64,000 nt of DNA from Clostridium_AW malenominatum. Its GTDB lineage: Bacteria > Bacillota > Clostridia > Clostridiales > Clostridiaceae. Both the position numbers and the translations under genes were made by a program. Positions within the stretch are counted from its first letter, which is position 1. Each line of letters begins with the position of its first letter. A model generated the notes under the pieces. That model ran no database searches. It worked only from the letters and a program-made list of their open reading frames with translations, and was not told where the DNA came from. The stretch is taken from assembly GCF_039521365.1 (NCBI RefSeq), contig NZ_BAAACF010000001.1, forward strand, positions 434,001 to 498,000, given 5' to 3'. This document shows positions 8,567 to 16,628 of the stretch, piece by piece.

Positions 8567-9862
8567 ATGAAAAGAGTAAATATTGGTCTTTTAGGATTTG
8601 GAAATGTAGGCAGAGGGGTTTGGACAATTGTAGAAGAAAATAGAGCTGAACTTAAAAAAAGGTCGGGTTATGATGTAAATATAACTAAAATTTTAGTTAG
8701 AGACATTAATAAGTATAGAGGGGTTAATGTACCCGAAGGAATTCTAACCACAAAATTTGAAGATATATTAGAAGACGATGAAATAGATATTGTAGTTGAA
8801 GTAATTGGTGGCATAGAGCCATCTGTAGACTATATGATAAGAAGTATGAAAAGAAAAAAACATGTAGTTACAGCTAATAAAATGGCTATAGCTACAAAGG
8901 GAAGTACTCTTTTAAAAACTTCTAACGAGGAAGCAGTAATGCTTTATTATGAAGGTAGTGTAGGAGGAGGTATTCCAATAATAAATGGATTAAATGAAAA
9001 TTTGGTCGCTAATAAAATTGAAGAAGTTATTGGGATAATAAATGGAACTACAAACTATATTTTGACAAAAATGACTAGAGAAAACCTAAGCTTTGAAGAT
9101 GCTTTAAAGGAAGCTCAAGAAAAGGGTTTTGCTGAGTCAGATCCTACTTCTGATGTAGATGCTTTCGACCCTATGTACAAAATATGTATATTATCTTCAC
9201 TAGCTTTTGATACTGTTGTAAATGTAAATTCGATTTATAGAGAAGGTATAAGAGGGATTAAACCAATAGACATTGAGTATGCTAGGGAGCTTGGATATGT
9301 TATAAAATTACTTGGCATTGCAAAAAACGTGGAGGGCGAGTTAGAATTAAGAGTTCATCCAACTATGGTTCCAATTAATCATCCATTAGCCAATGTAAAT
9401 GATTCTTTTAATGCGATTCTAGTTAAGGGTAATGCGGTAGGAGAGTTGATGCTATATGGAAGGGGAGCGGGGGATCTTCCAACAGGAAGTGCCGTTGTTA
9501 GTGATATTATTTCTATCTTAAGAAACAGAGATAATCCTCTATATTATTCTAAATTCGAAAATGGAACAGAGCCTCATGAATTAAGAGAGATAAATAAAGT
9601 AGAATGTGAATATTATATTAGAATGACTGTTAAAGATAAGCCAGGAGTTCTCGGAGAAGTATGTACTGTATTTGGTCATAATAATGTAAGTATGCTTTCT
9701 GTTATACAAAAGGGTAAAAGAGAAGAATGCGTGTCACTAGTATTTATGACCCATAACACTTTGGAGGGAAACATAAGAAAATCTATAGAAAAATTAGAGG
9801 GAAATAATGTAGTAGTTAAGGTTGAAAATATTATAAGAATAGAAAATTTAGGAATGGAATAA
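8567..9862 (+). CDS. hom: Homoserine dehydrogenase
   Basis: NAD(P)-dependent reduction of aspartate semialdehyde to homoserine. It has the Rossmann GLLGFGNVGRG at residues 5-15, VTANKMAIA, the substrate segment GTTNYILTKM and AESDPTSDVDAFD, and a C-terminal ACT domain (RMTVKDKPGVLGEV) from about residue 350. Length 431 is normal for the long form with ACT. AGAGGGG precedes the ATG. Last biosynthetic gene of the operon; aspartate semialdehyde dehydrogenase is not in the window. Confidence 0.96.
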   Translation: MKRVNIGLLGFGNVGRGVWTIVEENRAELKKRSGYDVNITKILVRDINKYRGVNVPEGILTTKFEDILEDDEIDIVVEVIGGIEPSVDYMIRSMKRKKHVVTANKMAIATKGSTLLKTSNEEAVMLYYEGSVGGGIPIINGLNENLVANKIEEVIGIINGTTNYILTKMTRENLSFEDALKEAQEKGFAESDPTSDVDAFDPMYKICILSSLAFDTVVNVNSIYREGIRGIKPIDIEYARELGYVIKLLGIAKNVEGELELRVHPTMVPINHPLANVNDSFNAILVKGNAVGELMLYGRGAGDLPTGSAVVSDIISILRNRDNPLYYSKFENGTEPHELREINKVECEYYIRMTVKDKPGVLGEVCTVFGHNNVSMLSVIQKGKREECVSLVFMTHNTLEGNIRKSIEKLEGNNVVVKVENIIRIENLGME

Positions 9863-9894
9863 ATAGAGGTGTATATTTTAATATCATATTTATG

Positions 9895-9926
9895 AAATAA
9901 CTCATAAGATATAGTGCTAGTTATTT
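9895..9926 (+). terminator. Possible weak terminator after hom
   Basis: AAATAACT and AGTTATTT form an eight-pair AT-only stem with a 16-base loop. It is weak and may only attenuate read-through into the next gene. Confidence 0.3.
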
Positions 9927-9943
9927 TAGTAGAGGGTGGTTTG

Positions 9944-10438
9944 TTGAAAATAGGAGTTATTTCAGATACGCATTTTACCAAGCGTAGCGAAGATATTCTT
10001 AAAATAATTGATAAGTATTTTAGCGATGTAGATATGATTATTCACGTTGGAGATTTTAACTCCCCAGAGGTTATAGATAATATTAGGAAGAAAAAGAAAT
10101 TTGCTGGGGTATATGGTAATAATGACAGTAGCGGCGTAAAAGCATATTTAAGAGAAAAAGATATGATAAGTATAGAGGGTTATAAAATCGGCATGTATCA
10201 TGGTCATGGGGATAAAAAAACTACTATGGATAGAGCTTATAATGAATTTAAGGATAGTAAAGTTGATATTATAATATTTGGCCACAGTCATAAACCTATT
10301 ATTGAAACAAAAAACAAGATTTTAATGATTAATCCAGGATCTCCAACTAAAAAGTTAAAAGAAAGATGGTATTCCTACATTGTATTAGAATTAAGTAAAA
10401 AAAATATTGAAGCTAAGATGGTATTATTTTCAAAATAA
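9944..10438 (+). CDS. YfcE/MJ0936-family metallophosphodiesterase
   Basis: Calcineurin-like phosphoesterase of about 164 residues. All metal-ligand blocks are present: GVISDTH, HVGDFN, GNND, HGHG and GHSHKP. Family members hydrolyse phosphodiesters with Mn2+ in vitro, and the physiological substrate is generally unknown. The chosen TTG at 9944 has GAGGGTGG just upstream and gives the family start MKIGVISDTH; an upstream frame to 9914 adds residues unlike the family. It is 81 bases after hom and may share its transcript. Confidence 0.9.
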   Translation: MKIGVISDTHFTKRSEDILKIIDKYFSDVDMIIHVGDFNSPEVIDNIRKKKKFAGVYGNNDSSGVKAYLREKDMISIEGYKIGMYHGHGDKKTTMDRAYNEFKDSKVDIIIFGHSHKPIIETKNKILMINPGSPTKKLKERWYSYIVLELSKKNIEAKMVLFSK

Positions 10439-10444
10439 TAAAGA

Positions 10445-10478
10445 GAACAGTATAGAGATTTTATACTGTTCCCTTTAT
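10445..10478. terminator. Bidirectional terminator between convergent genes
   Basis: GAACAGTATA and TATACTGTTC pair around a seven-base loop, with T-rich tails on both strands. Confidence 0.85.
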
Positions 10479-10479
10479 T

Positions 10480-11091
10480 TTAAAGTGGTTTCATGAACAT
10501 TTGAGTCCAATAAGGCACTCCATTTTTATCTCTAGCTAAGCCTACTCCAATGTGAGTAAAATTAGCGCTTAGAATATTAGCTTTATGGCCAGGGGAGTTC
10601 ATCCAACCATTCATTACTTCTTGAGGAGTTCTTTGTCCTTTAGCAATATTTTCCCCACCAGATGAAAATCTCATACCGAAGTTTTCCATCATAAAAAATG
10701 GAGAACCATAAGTAGGAGAGATGTGTGAAAAATAATTTTTATTTGCCATATCAGCAGACTTATATCTAGCAACTCTAGATAGTTCCCAATGAGCAGTAAG
10801 AGGTCTTAAGCCAACCTTACTTCTTTCGATATTAACTAATCTTATAACTTCTTTTTCTTGAGTTTTAACATCGGTCATGTTAGGAACTTGAATTTTTTGA
10901 CCGGGGTAAATTAAACTAGGATTTTTAAGGGTAGGATTTAAGGAGATTAACTCTGATAATCCTACTTCGTTCTTAACAGCTATCTTCCACATGCTATCTC
11001 CGGGTTGTACTGTGTAAGTCAAAGGAGCGGCAATAACAGTGGAGGATAAAGCTACAGAAAATAAAAATGATGTCAATATTTTTTTAATCAT
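10480..11091 (-). CDS. Secreted LysM plus CAP-domain protein (YkwD/SafA-like)
   Basis: 203 residues. Signal peptide of about 21 residues ending around IAAP; a LysM peptidoglycan-binding domain at about 25-70 (YTVQPGDSMWKIA ... LIYPGQKIQVP); then a CAP/SCP domain at about 80-200 with HISPTYGSP, GGENIAKGQ, GWMNSPGHKANIL and IGVGLA. The combination is found in spore-coat or cell-wall proteins of Firmicutes. Its enzymatic role, if any, is unknown. A good GAGG-type ribosome site precedes the ATG, and it ends at a bidirectional terminator. Confidence 0.92.
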   Translation of the reverse strand: MIKKILTSFLFSVALSSTVIAAPLTYTVQPGDSMWKIAVKNEVGLSELISLNPTLKNPSLIYPGQKIQVPNMTDVKTQEKEVIRLVNIERSKVGLRPLTAHWELSRVARYKSADMANKNYFSHISPTYGSPFFMMENFGMRFSSGGENIAKGQRTPQEVMNGWMNSPGHKANILSANFTHIGVGLARDKNGVPYWTQMFMKPL

Positions 11092-11156
11092 TAATTATCA
11101 CCTCTTATATTAGTGTGAAATATTAACGATTTTTTATGTCAAGCAAATGTTGTAAA

Positions 11157-11188
11157 ATTGCAAAGCAAATTTTGCTTTGCAATTTTTT
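11157..11188 (-). terminator. Terminator of the 44-aa membrane peptide gene
   Basis: ATTGCAAAGCAAA followed almost immediately by its reverse complement, a 13-bp stem at 11157-11183. On the minus strand it is followed by ATTTT; the plus strand also shows six T. Confidence 0.75.
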
Positions 11189-11214
11189 GAAACTTGAGAG
11201 GGTTCTAAAAGATA

Positions 11215-11349
11215 TTACAAGTTCATCATTTCACATATATAAATTGTATTAATATGTTTGTTAGAATTCTTATATCCTACGTATATTAATATAATTTCAA
11301 TTAATAGTATAAAGAGTAAAATAAATAAAAGTTTTTTAAACTTAGACAT
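11215..11349 (-). CDS. 44-aa single-span membrane peptide, unknown function
   Basis: A short gene in an otherwise empty interval. The ATG at 11349 has GGGAGGG six bases upstream. The product starts MSKFKKLLFILLFILLIEI, one membrane segment over residues 5-24 with a positive N-terminus, then about 20 polar residues (GYKNSNKHINTIYICEMMNL). A hairpin terminator begins 27 bases after the stop. Ribosome site, membrane-peptide composition and own terminator together support a real gene. I do not recognise a family. Confidence 0.6.
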   Translation of the reverse strand: MSKFKKLLFILLFILLIEIILIYVGYKNSNKHINTIYICEMMNL

Positions 11350-11402
11350 CTCCATCCCTCCCTAGTTTATTTTATGAGAAATGGAGTTTATAAAGAAGCA
11401 AA

Positions 11403-11978
11403 TTATTTTTTCTTTCTTTTTTGTACTGAAAACCCAAATTTACCAATAGGTTTTTGAGGAATTGGAAAATATTCTCCATGGGAATAGCACATTAAGTCTC
11501 CATTTTGAAAATGTATTTTACCTTTCTCATCAATCAAATCCTCATCTACTCTAACGGATAAAACCTCTGCTAAAAATAAATCGTGGGAGCCTAAAGGTAT
11601 TATTTCTTTCAATTTACATTCCAGCGCCACAGGGCATTCTTTTATCCCAGGAACTTTTACTTTTTCCGAATCTTCTAAGGTTAGGTTTAAATGTTTTATT
11701 TTATCTATATTTTTACCAGAGCGCACTCCACAAAAATCTACCTCTTTTACTAAAGATTTAGGAGGTAAATTTACTACGAATTCCTTTGTTTCTTTAATGT
11801 ATTCATAAGATAATCGCTCAGGTCTTATAGATATGGTAATCATAGGAGGACGAGTACAAGCAGTTCCTACCCAACCAACAGTAAACACGTTATTTTTACC
11901 TTCTTTATTACTTGAAGTTACTAATACAACTGGAACTGGATTTAGCATAGCGCTACCTTTAAATGATACTTTAGTCAT
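11403..11978 (-). CDS. Flavin reductase / flavoredoxin-family protein
   Basis: FMN-binding split-barrel protein of 191 residues. Features: NPVPVVLVTS, NVFTVGWVGTACTRPPMITISIRPERLSYEYI, the typical FMN-binding entry strand of the family, and the C-terminal SHGEYFPI. Related flavoredoxins pass electrons between flavins or to sulfur compounds; the partner is not encoded nearby. The ATG at 11978 is chosen over an upstream TTG because AAGGA lies nine bases ahead. Monocistronic. Confidence 0.88.
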   Translation of the reverse strand: MTKVSFKGSAMLNPVPVVLVTSSNKEGKNNVFTVGWVGTACTRPPMITISIRPERLSYEYIKETKEFVVNLPPKSLVKEVDFCGVRSGKNIDKIKHLNLTLEDSEKVKVPGIKECPVALECKLKEIIPLGSHDLFLAEVLSVRVDEDLIDEKGKIHFQNGDLMCYSHGEYFPIPQKPIGKFGFSVQKRKKK

Positions 11979-12105
11979 ATTTATCAATCCTTTTTAATAT
12001 TTTAATATGAATTACAAATAGTATTATATATTAAATAAAGGAATTTTTAAATGAGAGGAGAAATTAAACAGTATAAACCATTAAAATAATGGGGGTGATT
12101 TTCTT

Positions 12106-12435
12106 ATGTATAATAGCAATTATATAACGCTTATGGTACAAAGTGGTTATAAGGTGTTTTGTTATTTTAATATTTCACCGCAGTATGTAGAGAAACTGAA
12201 AATAGAATATGGTGAAGAAAACACAAGAAATTACAAAAGAAAAATAAAAGTGTATAATGCAGATACTATGACAGAAGTAAAAACTATACATATAGACCCT
12301 TTTGCAGATAACTGGTATATAGATATGGAAGCAGGGGGAATTAGAATTGTGGTAGAGTTAATTTTAATTTTATCTAATGGTTATGAATTCAAGGTTGCAA
12401 AATCTAATATAGTAAATACCCCAAATACAAATTGA
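12106..12435 (+). CDS. DUF4912 protein paired with GH57 enzyme
   Basis: 109 residues resembling the DUF4912 domain: YNSNYITLMVQSGYKVFCYFNIS near the N-terminus, then IDPFADNWYIDMEAGG. Such domains commonly sit beside GH57 glucan-branching enzymes in Firmicutes; a carbohydrate-binding role is an inference from that pairing and the beta-rich sequence. GGGGGTGAT precedes the ATG. The next gene starts 14 bases after the stop, so the two should be cotranscribed. Confidence 0.78.
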   Translation: MYNSNYITLMVQSGYKVFCYFNISPQYVEKLKIEYGEENTRNYKRKIKVYNADTMTEVKTIHIDPFADNWYIDMEAGGIRIVVELILILSNGYEFKVAKSNIVNTPNTN

Positions 12436-12449
12436 TTGGAGGAATATTT

Positions 12450-14036
12450 ATGAATAAAGGTTATGTGGCTATGCTTTTACACAGTCATATGCCTTATGTA
12501 AGGCACCCTGAAAAGGAGGATTCTTTAGAGGAAAGATGGCTTTTTGAAGGTATTAGTGAGTGTTATCTTCCTATGATCCAAGGTTATGAAAAATTAGTAG
12601 AAGAAAATATTGATTTTATGATAACAATGTCAATTACTCCAACCTTAATGTCTATGTTACTAGATCCATATTTAAATAAAAGATATAAAAATTACTTAAA
12701 ACTATCAATTGAGTTATCAGAAAAAGAAATAATAAGAACAAGAGATGATAAGGAATTAAATAAAGTAGCTTACTTTTACCATGAAAGACTTAAAAGCTTA
12801 TATTTTACATATAAAAGTTATGACTATAATATAATGAATGCTTTTAAAAGATTTGATAATCTAGGTGTTTTAGAAATAATTACATCTTCAGCAACTCATG
12901 GATTGCTTCCACTGTTAGATGTAAATATTGAAACTGTAAAAGCACAACTTTATCAAGGATTTAATCATTATAGCAAAAGTCTTGGACATGACCCAAAAGG
13001 AATATGGTTACCTGAATGCGCCTATAATTATAGTTTAGATAATATTTTAAAAGAGCTAGGATTAAAATATTTTATAATGGAAGGCAAAGGAGTAACTATG
13101 GCAACACCAAAGCCTATTTATGGCACAAATGCTCCTATTCGTACTGAAGGTGGTGTTTATGCTTTTGGAAGGGATGAGGAGTCTTCTAAGCAGGTTTGGA
13201 GTAGCTTTATAGGATATCCTGGGGATTGGGATTATAGAGAGTTTTACAGAGACATAGGATATGAATTGCCTTTGGATTATATAGAACCATATATTGACAA
13301 ATCTGGTATAAGGATAGATACGGGAATAAAATACTATAGAATAACAAATAAATCAGACCACAAAGAATATTATAATAGGGAAAGAGCTATGGAAAAGGTG
13401 AAAAATCATAGTATGCATTTTTTAAATTCTAGAAGATGCCAAATTGAAGAAATATCAAAAAATATGAATAAACCTCCTATAATACTTTGTCCATATGATA
13501 CAGAACTATTTGGTCATTGGTGGTTTGAAGGTCCTGATTTTATTTATAATTTTATTAAGGATTCTTATAGAGAAAATGTTAATTATAAATTAGTTACTCC
13601 TTCATATTATCTAGAAAATTATACTGAAGCGGAGGTGTGCAAGCCTAATCCTTCAACTTGGGGAGAAAATGGAGATTATTCAGTATGGATAAATCCTTCT
13701 AATGATTGGATGTACAGACATTTGCATTTTGCTGCTAGAAAAATGATAAATTTAGCCAATACATATAGTGATCCTACTGAATTAGAAGAAAGAGCTTTAA
13801 ATCAAGCTGCTAGAGAGTTGATGCTAGCCGAATCTTCAGATTGGCCATTTATAATAAAAAACAATACTACCGCAGAGTATGCTTCAGAAAGGGTAAATAC
13901 ACATATCAATAGATTTAATGAATTATATAACGCAATAACAAAGGAAAATATAGATGAAAGTTATTTAGAAGATATTGAAAAGATGGATAACATATTTCCA
14001 GATATAGACTTTAGAATATATAGAAGTAATAAATAG
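12450..14036 (+). CDS. GH57 1,4-alpha-glucan branching enzyme-like glycoside hydrolase
   Basis: 528-residue cytoplasmic enzyme of the GH57/DUF1957 branching-enzyme type. The N-terminus has the HSHMPYVRHPE motif; the nucleophile Glu lies in GIWLPECAY near residue 190, and the acid/base Asp in CPYDTELFGHWWFEG near residue 350; a C-terminal helical domain carries SSDWPFIIKNN. The expected reaction is formation of alpha-1,6 branches in glycogen. The ATG at 12450 has GGAGGA upstream; a TTG at 12432 would overlap the previous gene. Other glycogen genes are not in the window. Confidence 0.9.
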   Translation: MNKGYVAMLLHSHMPYVRHPEKEDSLEERWLFEGISECYLPMIQGYEKLVEENIDFMITMSITPTLMSMLLDPYLNKRYKNYLKLSIELSEKEIIRTRDDKELNKVAYFYHERLKSLYFTYKSYDYNIMNAFKRFDNLGVLEIITSSATHGLLPLLDVNIETVKAQLYQGFNHYSKSLGHDPKGIWLPECAYNYSLDNILKELGLKYFIMEGKGVTMATPKPIYGTNAPIRTEGGVYAFGRDEESSKQVWSSFIGYPGDWDYREFYRDIGYELPLDYIEPYIDKSGIRIDTGIKYYRITNKSDHKEYYNRERAMEKVKNHSMHFLNSRRCQIEEISKNMNKPPIILCPYDTELFGHWWFEGPDFIYNFIKDSYRENVNYKLVTPSYYLENYTEAEVCKPNPSTWGENGDYSVWINPSNDWMYRHLHFAARKMINLANTYSDPTELEERALNQAARELMLAESSDWPFIIKNNTTAEYASERVNTHINRFNELYNAITKENIDESYLEDIEKMDNIFPDIDFRIYRSNK

Positions 14037-14040
14037 AAAA

Positions 14041-14068
14041 ATATCCTCAAAATGAGGATATTTTTTTT
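14041..14068. terminator. Terminator between GH57 and queT
   Basis: ATATCCTCA and TGAGGATAT pair around AAA, followed by eight T on the plus strand and five T on the minus strand. It overlaps the end of queT. Confidence 0.85.
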
Positions 14069-14544
14069 ATTTCAGCATTTTTTTCCATAGCCATAAGAAG
14101 GGGAAGTCCTAAGCCGTAACAGCATAATAATTGGCCGAGACCTACTTGTAACATAGTTAAAAATAATGGCCATTTTAATGTATAATTCAACAGTAATCCA
14201 ACTACTACCATGTTTATTAATACTGGAGGTAGAGGAGCCAAGTATTTTTTGTACTTCAAATCGCTCTTACCTATATAGTAGGTTAATATAGCAGCTAGTA
14301 GTGTTGCCAGAGAACCAAAAATGATATCTAGAGGTCCCACTGGACTTAATAAATTTGCTATAAGACAACCTATAAAAAGACCGTATATAGCAGATGATGA
14401 GAAAAAGGGTAAAATTGTTAAAGCTTCTGCTACCCTAAATTGAGAAGCTTGATAGCTCATAGGATAAGTTAAGTACATAGTAACCACTGCATAAATTGCA
14501 GCAATAATCGAGCTAATAACCAAGCTTTTGGTATTTTTTTTCAT
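14047..14544 (-). CDS. queT: QueT-family queuosine precursor transporter
   Basis: 165-residue ECF-type S-component with about five or six membrane helices. N-terminal IAAIYAVVTMYLTYPMSYQASQFRVAEAL and the LSPVGPLDIIFGSLATLLAA segment are typical of QueT. It is predicted to bind preQ1 or a related deazaguanine and to use the shared ECF energising module encoded elsewhere. The assignment is supported by a preQ1-I riboswitch immediately upstream whose 3' tail abuts the GGAGGAGG ribosome site, implying translational shut-off when preQ1 is plentiful. Confidence 0.92.
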   Translation of the reverse strand: MKKNTKSLVISSIIAAIYAVVTMYLTYPMSYQASQFRVAEALTILPFFSSSAIYGLFIGCLIANLLSPVGPLDIIFGSLATLLAAILTYYIGKSDLKYKKYLAPLPPVLINMVVVGLLLNYTLKWPLFLTMLQVGLGQLLCCYGLGLPLLMAMEKNAEIKKISSF

Positions 14545-14561
14545 ATTAAATTTCCTCCTCC

Positions 14562-14600
14562 ATAGTTTTATTTAGGGACAGGATGGTTACGAACTGTCCA
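14562..14600 (-). promoter_or_regulatory. preQ1-I riboswitch upstream of queT
   Basis: Read on the minus strand: GGACAG and CTGTCC form a 6-bp stem, the loop is TTCGTAACCATC, and the A-rich tail CTAAATAAAACTA follows. This matches the preQ1-I aptamer core (loop C-rich face plus A-tail pseudoknot). The tail ends one base before the ribosome site at 14554-14561, so regulation is probably at translation. Confidence 0.9.
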
Positions 14601-14728
14601 TATTCCTTTTAAGAATACTCGTATATTTTAATACATGAAAAGACTTTAGTCAAATAGTTATTTTATTTTAATACAATATAAACTATAATTATTTATGTAG
14701 AGTATTTTAATTTAAAGGAGATTATTTA

Positions 14729-15961
14729 ATGTTTGATTCAAATAAATATAAATTGTCCAACGGGATAGAGCTTATAACTACAAAGAAAGATACCCAAATC
14801 TTTTCTATACATGTTGGATTAAAAGTAGGATCTCTTTATGAAAAGAAATCCGAAAAGGGTATATCACACTTTGTTGAGCACATGATGTTTAAGGGTACTA
14901 CGAAAAGAGATAATGAAAAATTAAACAGTGATTTAGAGGCTTTAGGGGGAGAATATAATGCTTATACAGACAATAACTGTACTGTATATAGTATTACTGC
15001 GTTAAAGGATGAATTTAATAGTACAATAGAAATATTAAGTGATATGATTAAAAATTCAATATTTCCAGAGGAAGAAATTGAAAAGGAAAGAGGAGTAATA
15101 CTTGCAGAAATTAGGACAAGTAAGGATGATATAGAAGACTACAGCTTTAGTAGAATTAATGAGTTAGCTTTTAAAAAAAGCCCTCTTAAATATGACATAT
15201 TAGGTACAGAAAAACATGTAAAAGCCTTTAGTAAAAATGAACTATTAAACTTTTATAAGCTTCATTACATACCTAATAATTGTTTTATATCTATAGTCTC
15301 GCCTTATGAGCATTCAGAAGTTTTTGATATGATAGAGAAATATTTTGGAGATTGGAAGGAAGGGAAGCTTCCTACAACTATTATTGCCACAGAAAAAAAT
15401 ATAGAAGAAACTTTTATTTCTTATAAAAATGATATAGAGCAAAGCACCATTATTTATCTTTATACCTTTCACGGCATAGACAAAAGAGGAGAACTTGCTC
15501 TAAGAGTGTTGAATCATAAGTTAGGTGATAGCAGTAATTCAATTCTTTTTAGAAAATTAAGAGAAGAGAAGGGGCTTGCTTACGATATATATACTAGTTT
15601 AGATACTACAAGTTATGTAAAAACCTTATATATATATACTTCCGTTGAAGAAGAAAAGATAGAAGAGAGTATAGAGGTTATAAATAATTGTATTAGGGAT
15701 ATAATTAATGAAAATATAGTTTTTGATGACAATACCATTGAATTGATGAAAAAGGTTTTAAAAACTGCTGTTGTATTTACTTTAGAGGATTCTACAGATT
15801 TAAGCAATTATGTTATTCATCAAATGATAGATGGAGATAATATTTATGAATTTATTGAGGATATGAAGGAATTAGATAACATTAAAAGAGAAGATATATA
15901 TGAAATAAGTAGAAATGTATTAAAAGATGCTACTATTCACATATTAAAAAAGACTAAATAA
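14729..15961 (+). CDS. M16-family zinc metallopeptidase
   Basis: 410-residue insulinase/MPP-type peptidase. The inverted zinc site HFVEH is at residues 47-51, with MMFKGT following and the distal Glu expected near residue 125 (ERGVILAEI). The C-terminal half is the inactive pseudo-domain with FRKLREEKGLAYDIYTS. Members process peptides in the cytoplasm or periphery; the substrate is unknown. AAAGGAG precedes the ATG. Only four bases separate it from recX. Confidence 0.92.
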   Translation: MFDSNKYKLSNGIELITTKKDTQIFSIHVGLKVGSLYEKKSEKGISHFVEHMMFKGTTKRDNEKLNSDLEALGGEYNAYTDNNCTVYSITALKDEFNSTIEILSDMIKNSIFPEEEIEKERGVILAEIRTSKDDIEDYSFSRINELAFKKSPLKYDILGTEKHVKAFSKNELLNFYKLHYIPNNCFISIVSPYEHSEVFDMIEKYFGDWKEGKLPTTIIATEKNIEETFISYKNDIEQSTIIYLYTFHGIDKRGELALRVLNHKLGDSSNSILFRKLREEKGLAYDIYTSLDTTSYVKTLYIYTSVEEEKIEESIEVINNCIRDIINENIVFDDNTIELMKKVLKTAVVFTLEDSTDLSNYVIHQMIDGDNIYEFIEDMKELDNIKREDIYEISRNVLKDATIHILKKTK

Positions 15962-15965
15962 ATAG

Positions 15966-16619
15966 ATGAGGAGTAGATATTTTGGGGTAATTACTAAAAT
16001 TGAAATAGGAAAAAGAAATAAAAACAGAGTGAATATATATTTAGATGAGGAATTCGCTTTTGCTTGTAGTATGGAAATAGTTTATAGATATCATTTTAAA
16101 GAAGGCAAAGATATAGATTTACAAATTTTGGAGGAAGTAATAGAAGAAGATAACTATATTAAGGGTAAGAGCGATAGTTTGAAGTTTTTGGGAAAAAGTT
16201 ACAAAACTCAAAAGCAAATATATGATAAACTATTAGATAAGGGGTATGATGTAAACACTATAAACAGAGTTATAGATTTTCTTGAAGAATACGATTTTGT
16301 GGATGATGAAAGATATGCTGAATTGTATATAAAGGAGAAAATGACTAAAGAGGGAACAAATAAAATAAAATTTTCTCTTTTAAGTAGAGGAATAAAGGAA
16401 GAAATAATCATGGAAAAGCTTGAGGAAATAGACTCTTCTGTGGGAGATGATGCGCTTTTAAAAGTAGCTGAAAGTAAATATAATCAAATAGTTAAAGGTG
16501 AAGATGATAAGAGAAAAATATATAAAAAATTAAGTGAATTTTTATTTAGAAAAGGATATGATTGGGAAAATATAAAGGGAGTTGTAAATAAGATATTAAA
16601 GATGGATTCTTATGATTGA
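15966..16619 (+). CDS. recX: RecA regulator RecX
   Basis: 217 residues built from repeated three-helix units; N-terminal GVITKIEIGKRNKNRVNIYLDEEFAFA is the typical beta-strand lead, then YLDEYDF-like segments (FLEEYDFVDDERYAELYI) and LLSRGIKEEII. RecX binds RecA filaments and limits recombination. The only in-frame start near the conserved N-terminus is ATG at 15966, which lacks a ribosome site; GAGGAG lies just inside the gene. Translation may depend on coupling with the upstream peptidase, which ends five bases earlier. Confidence 0.9.
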   Translation: MRSRYFGVITKIEIGKRNKNRVNIYLDEEFAFACSMEIVYRYHFKEGKDIDLQILEEVIEEDNYIKGKSDSLKFLGKSYKTQKQIYDKLLDKGYDVNTINRVIDFLEEYDFVDDERYAELYIKEKMTKEGTNKIKFSLLSRGIKEEIIMEKLEEIDSSVGDDALLKVAESKYNQIVKGEDDKRKIYKKLSEFLFRKGYDWENIKGVVNKILKMDSYD

Positions 16620-16628
16620 GGTGGTTAA

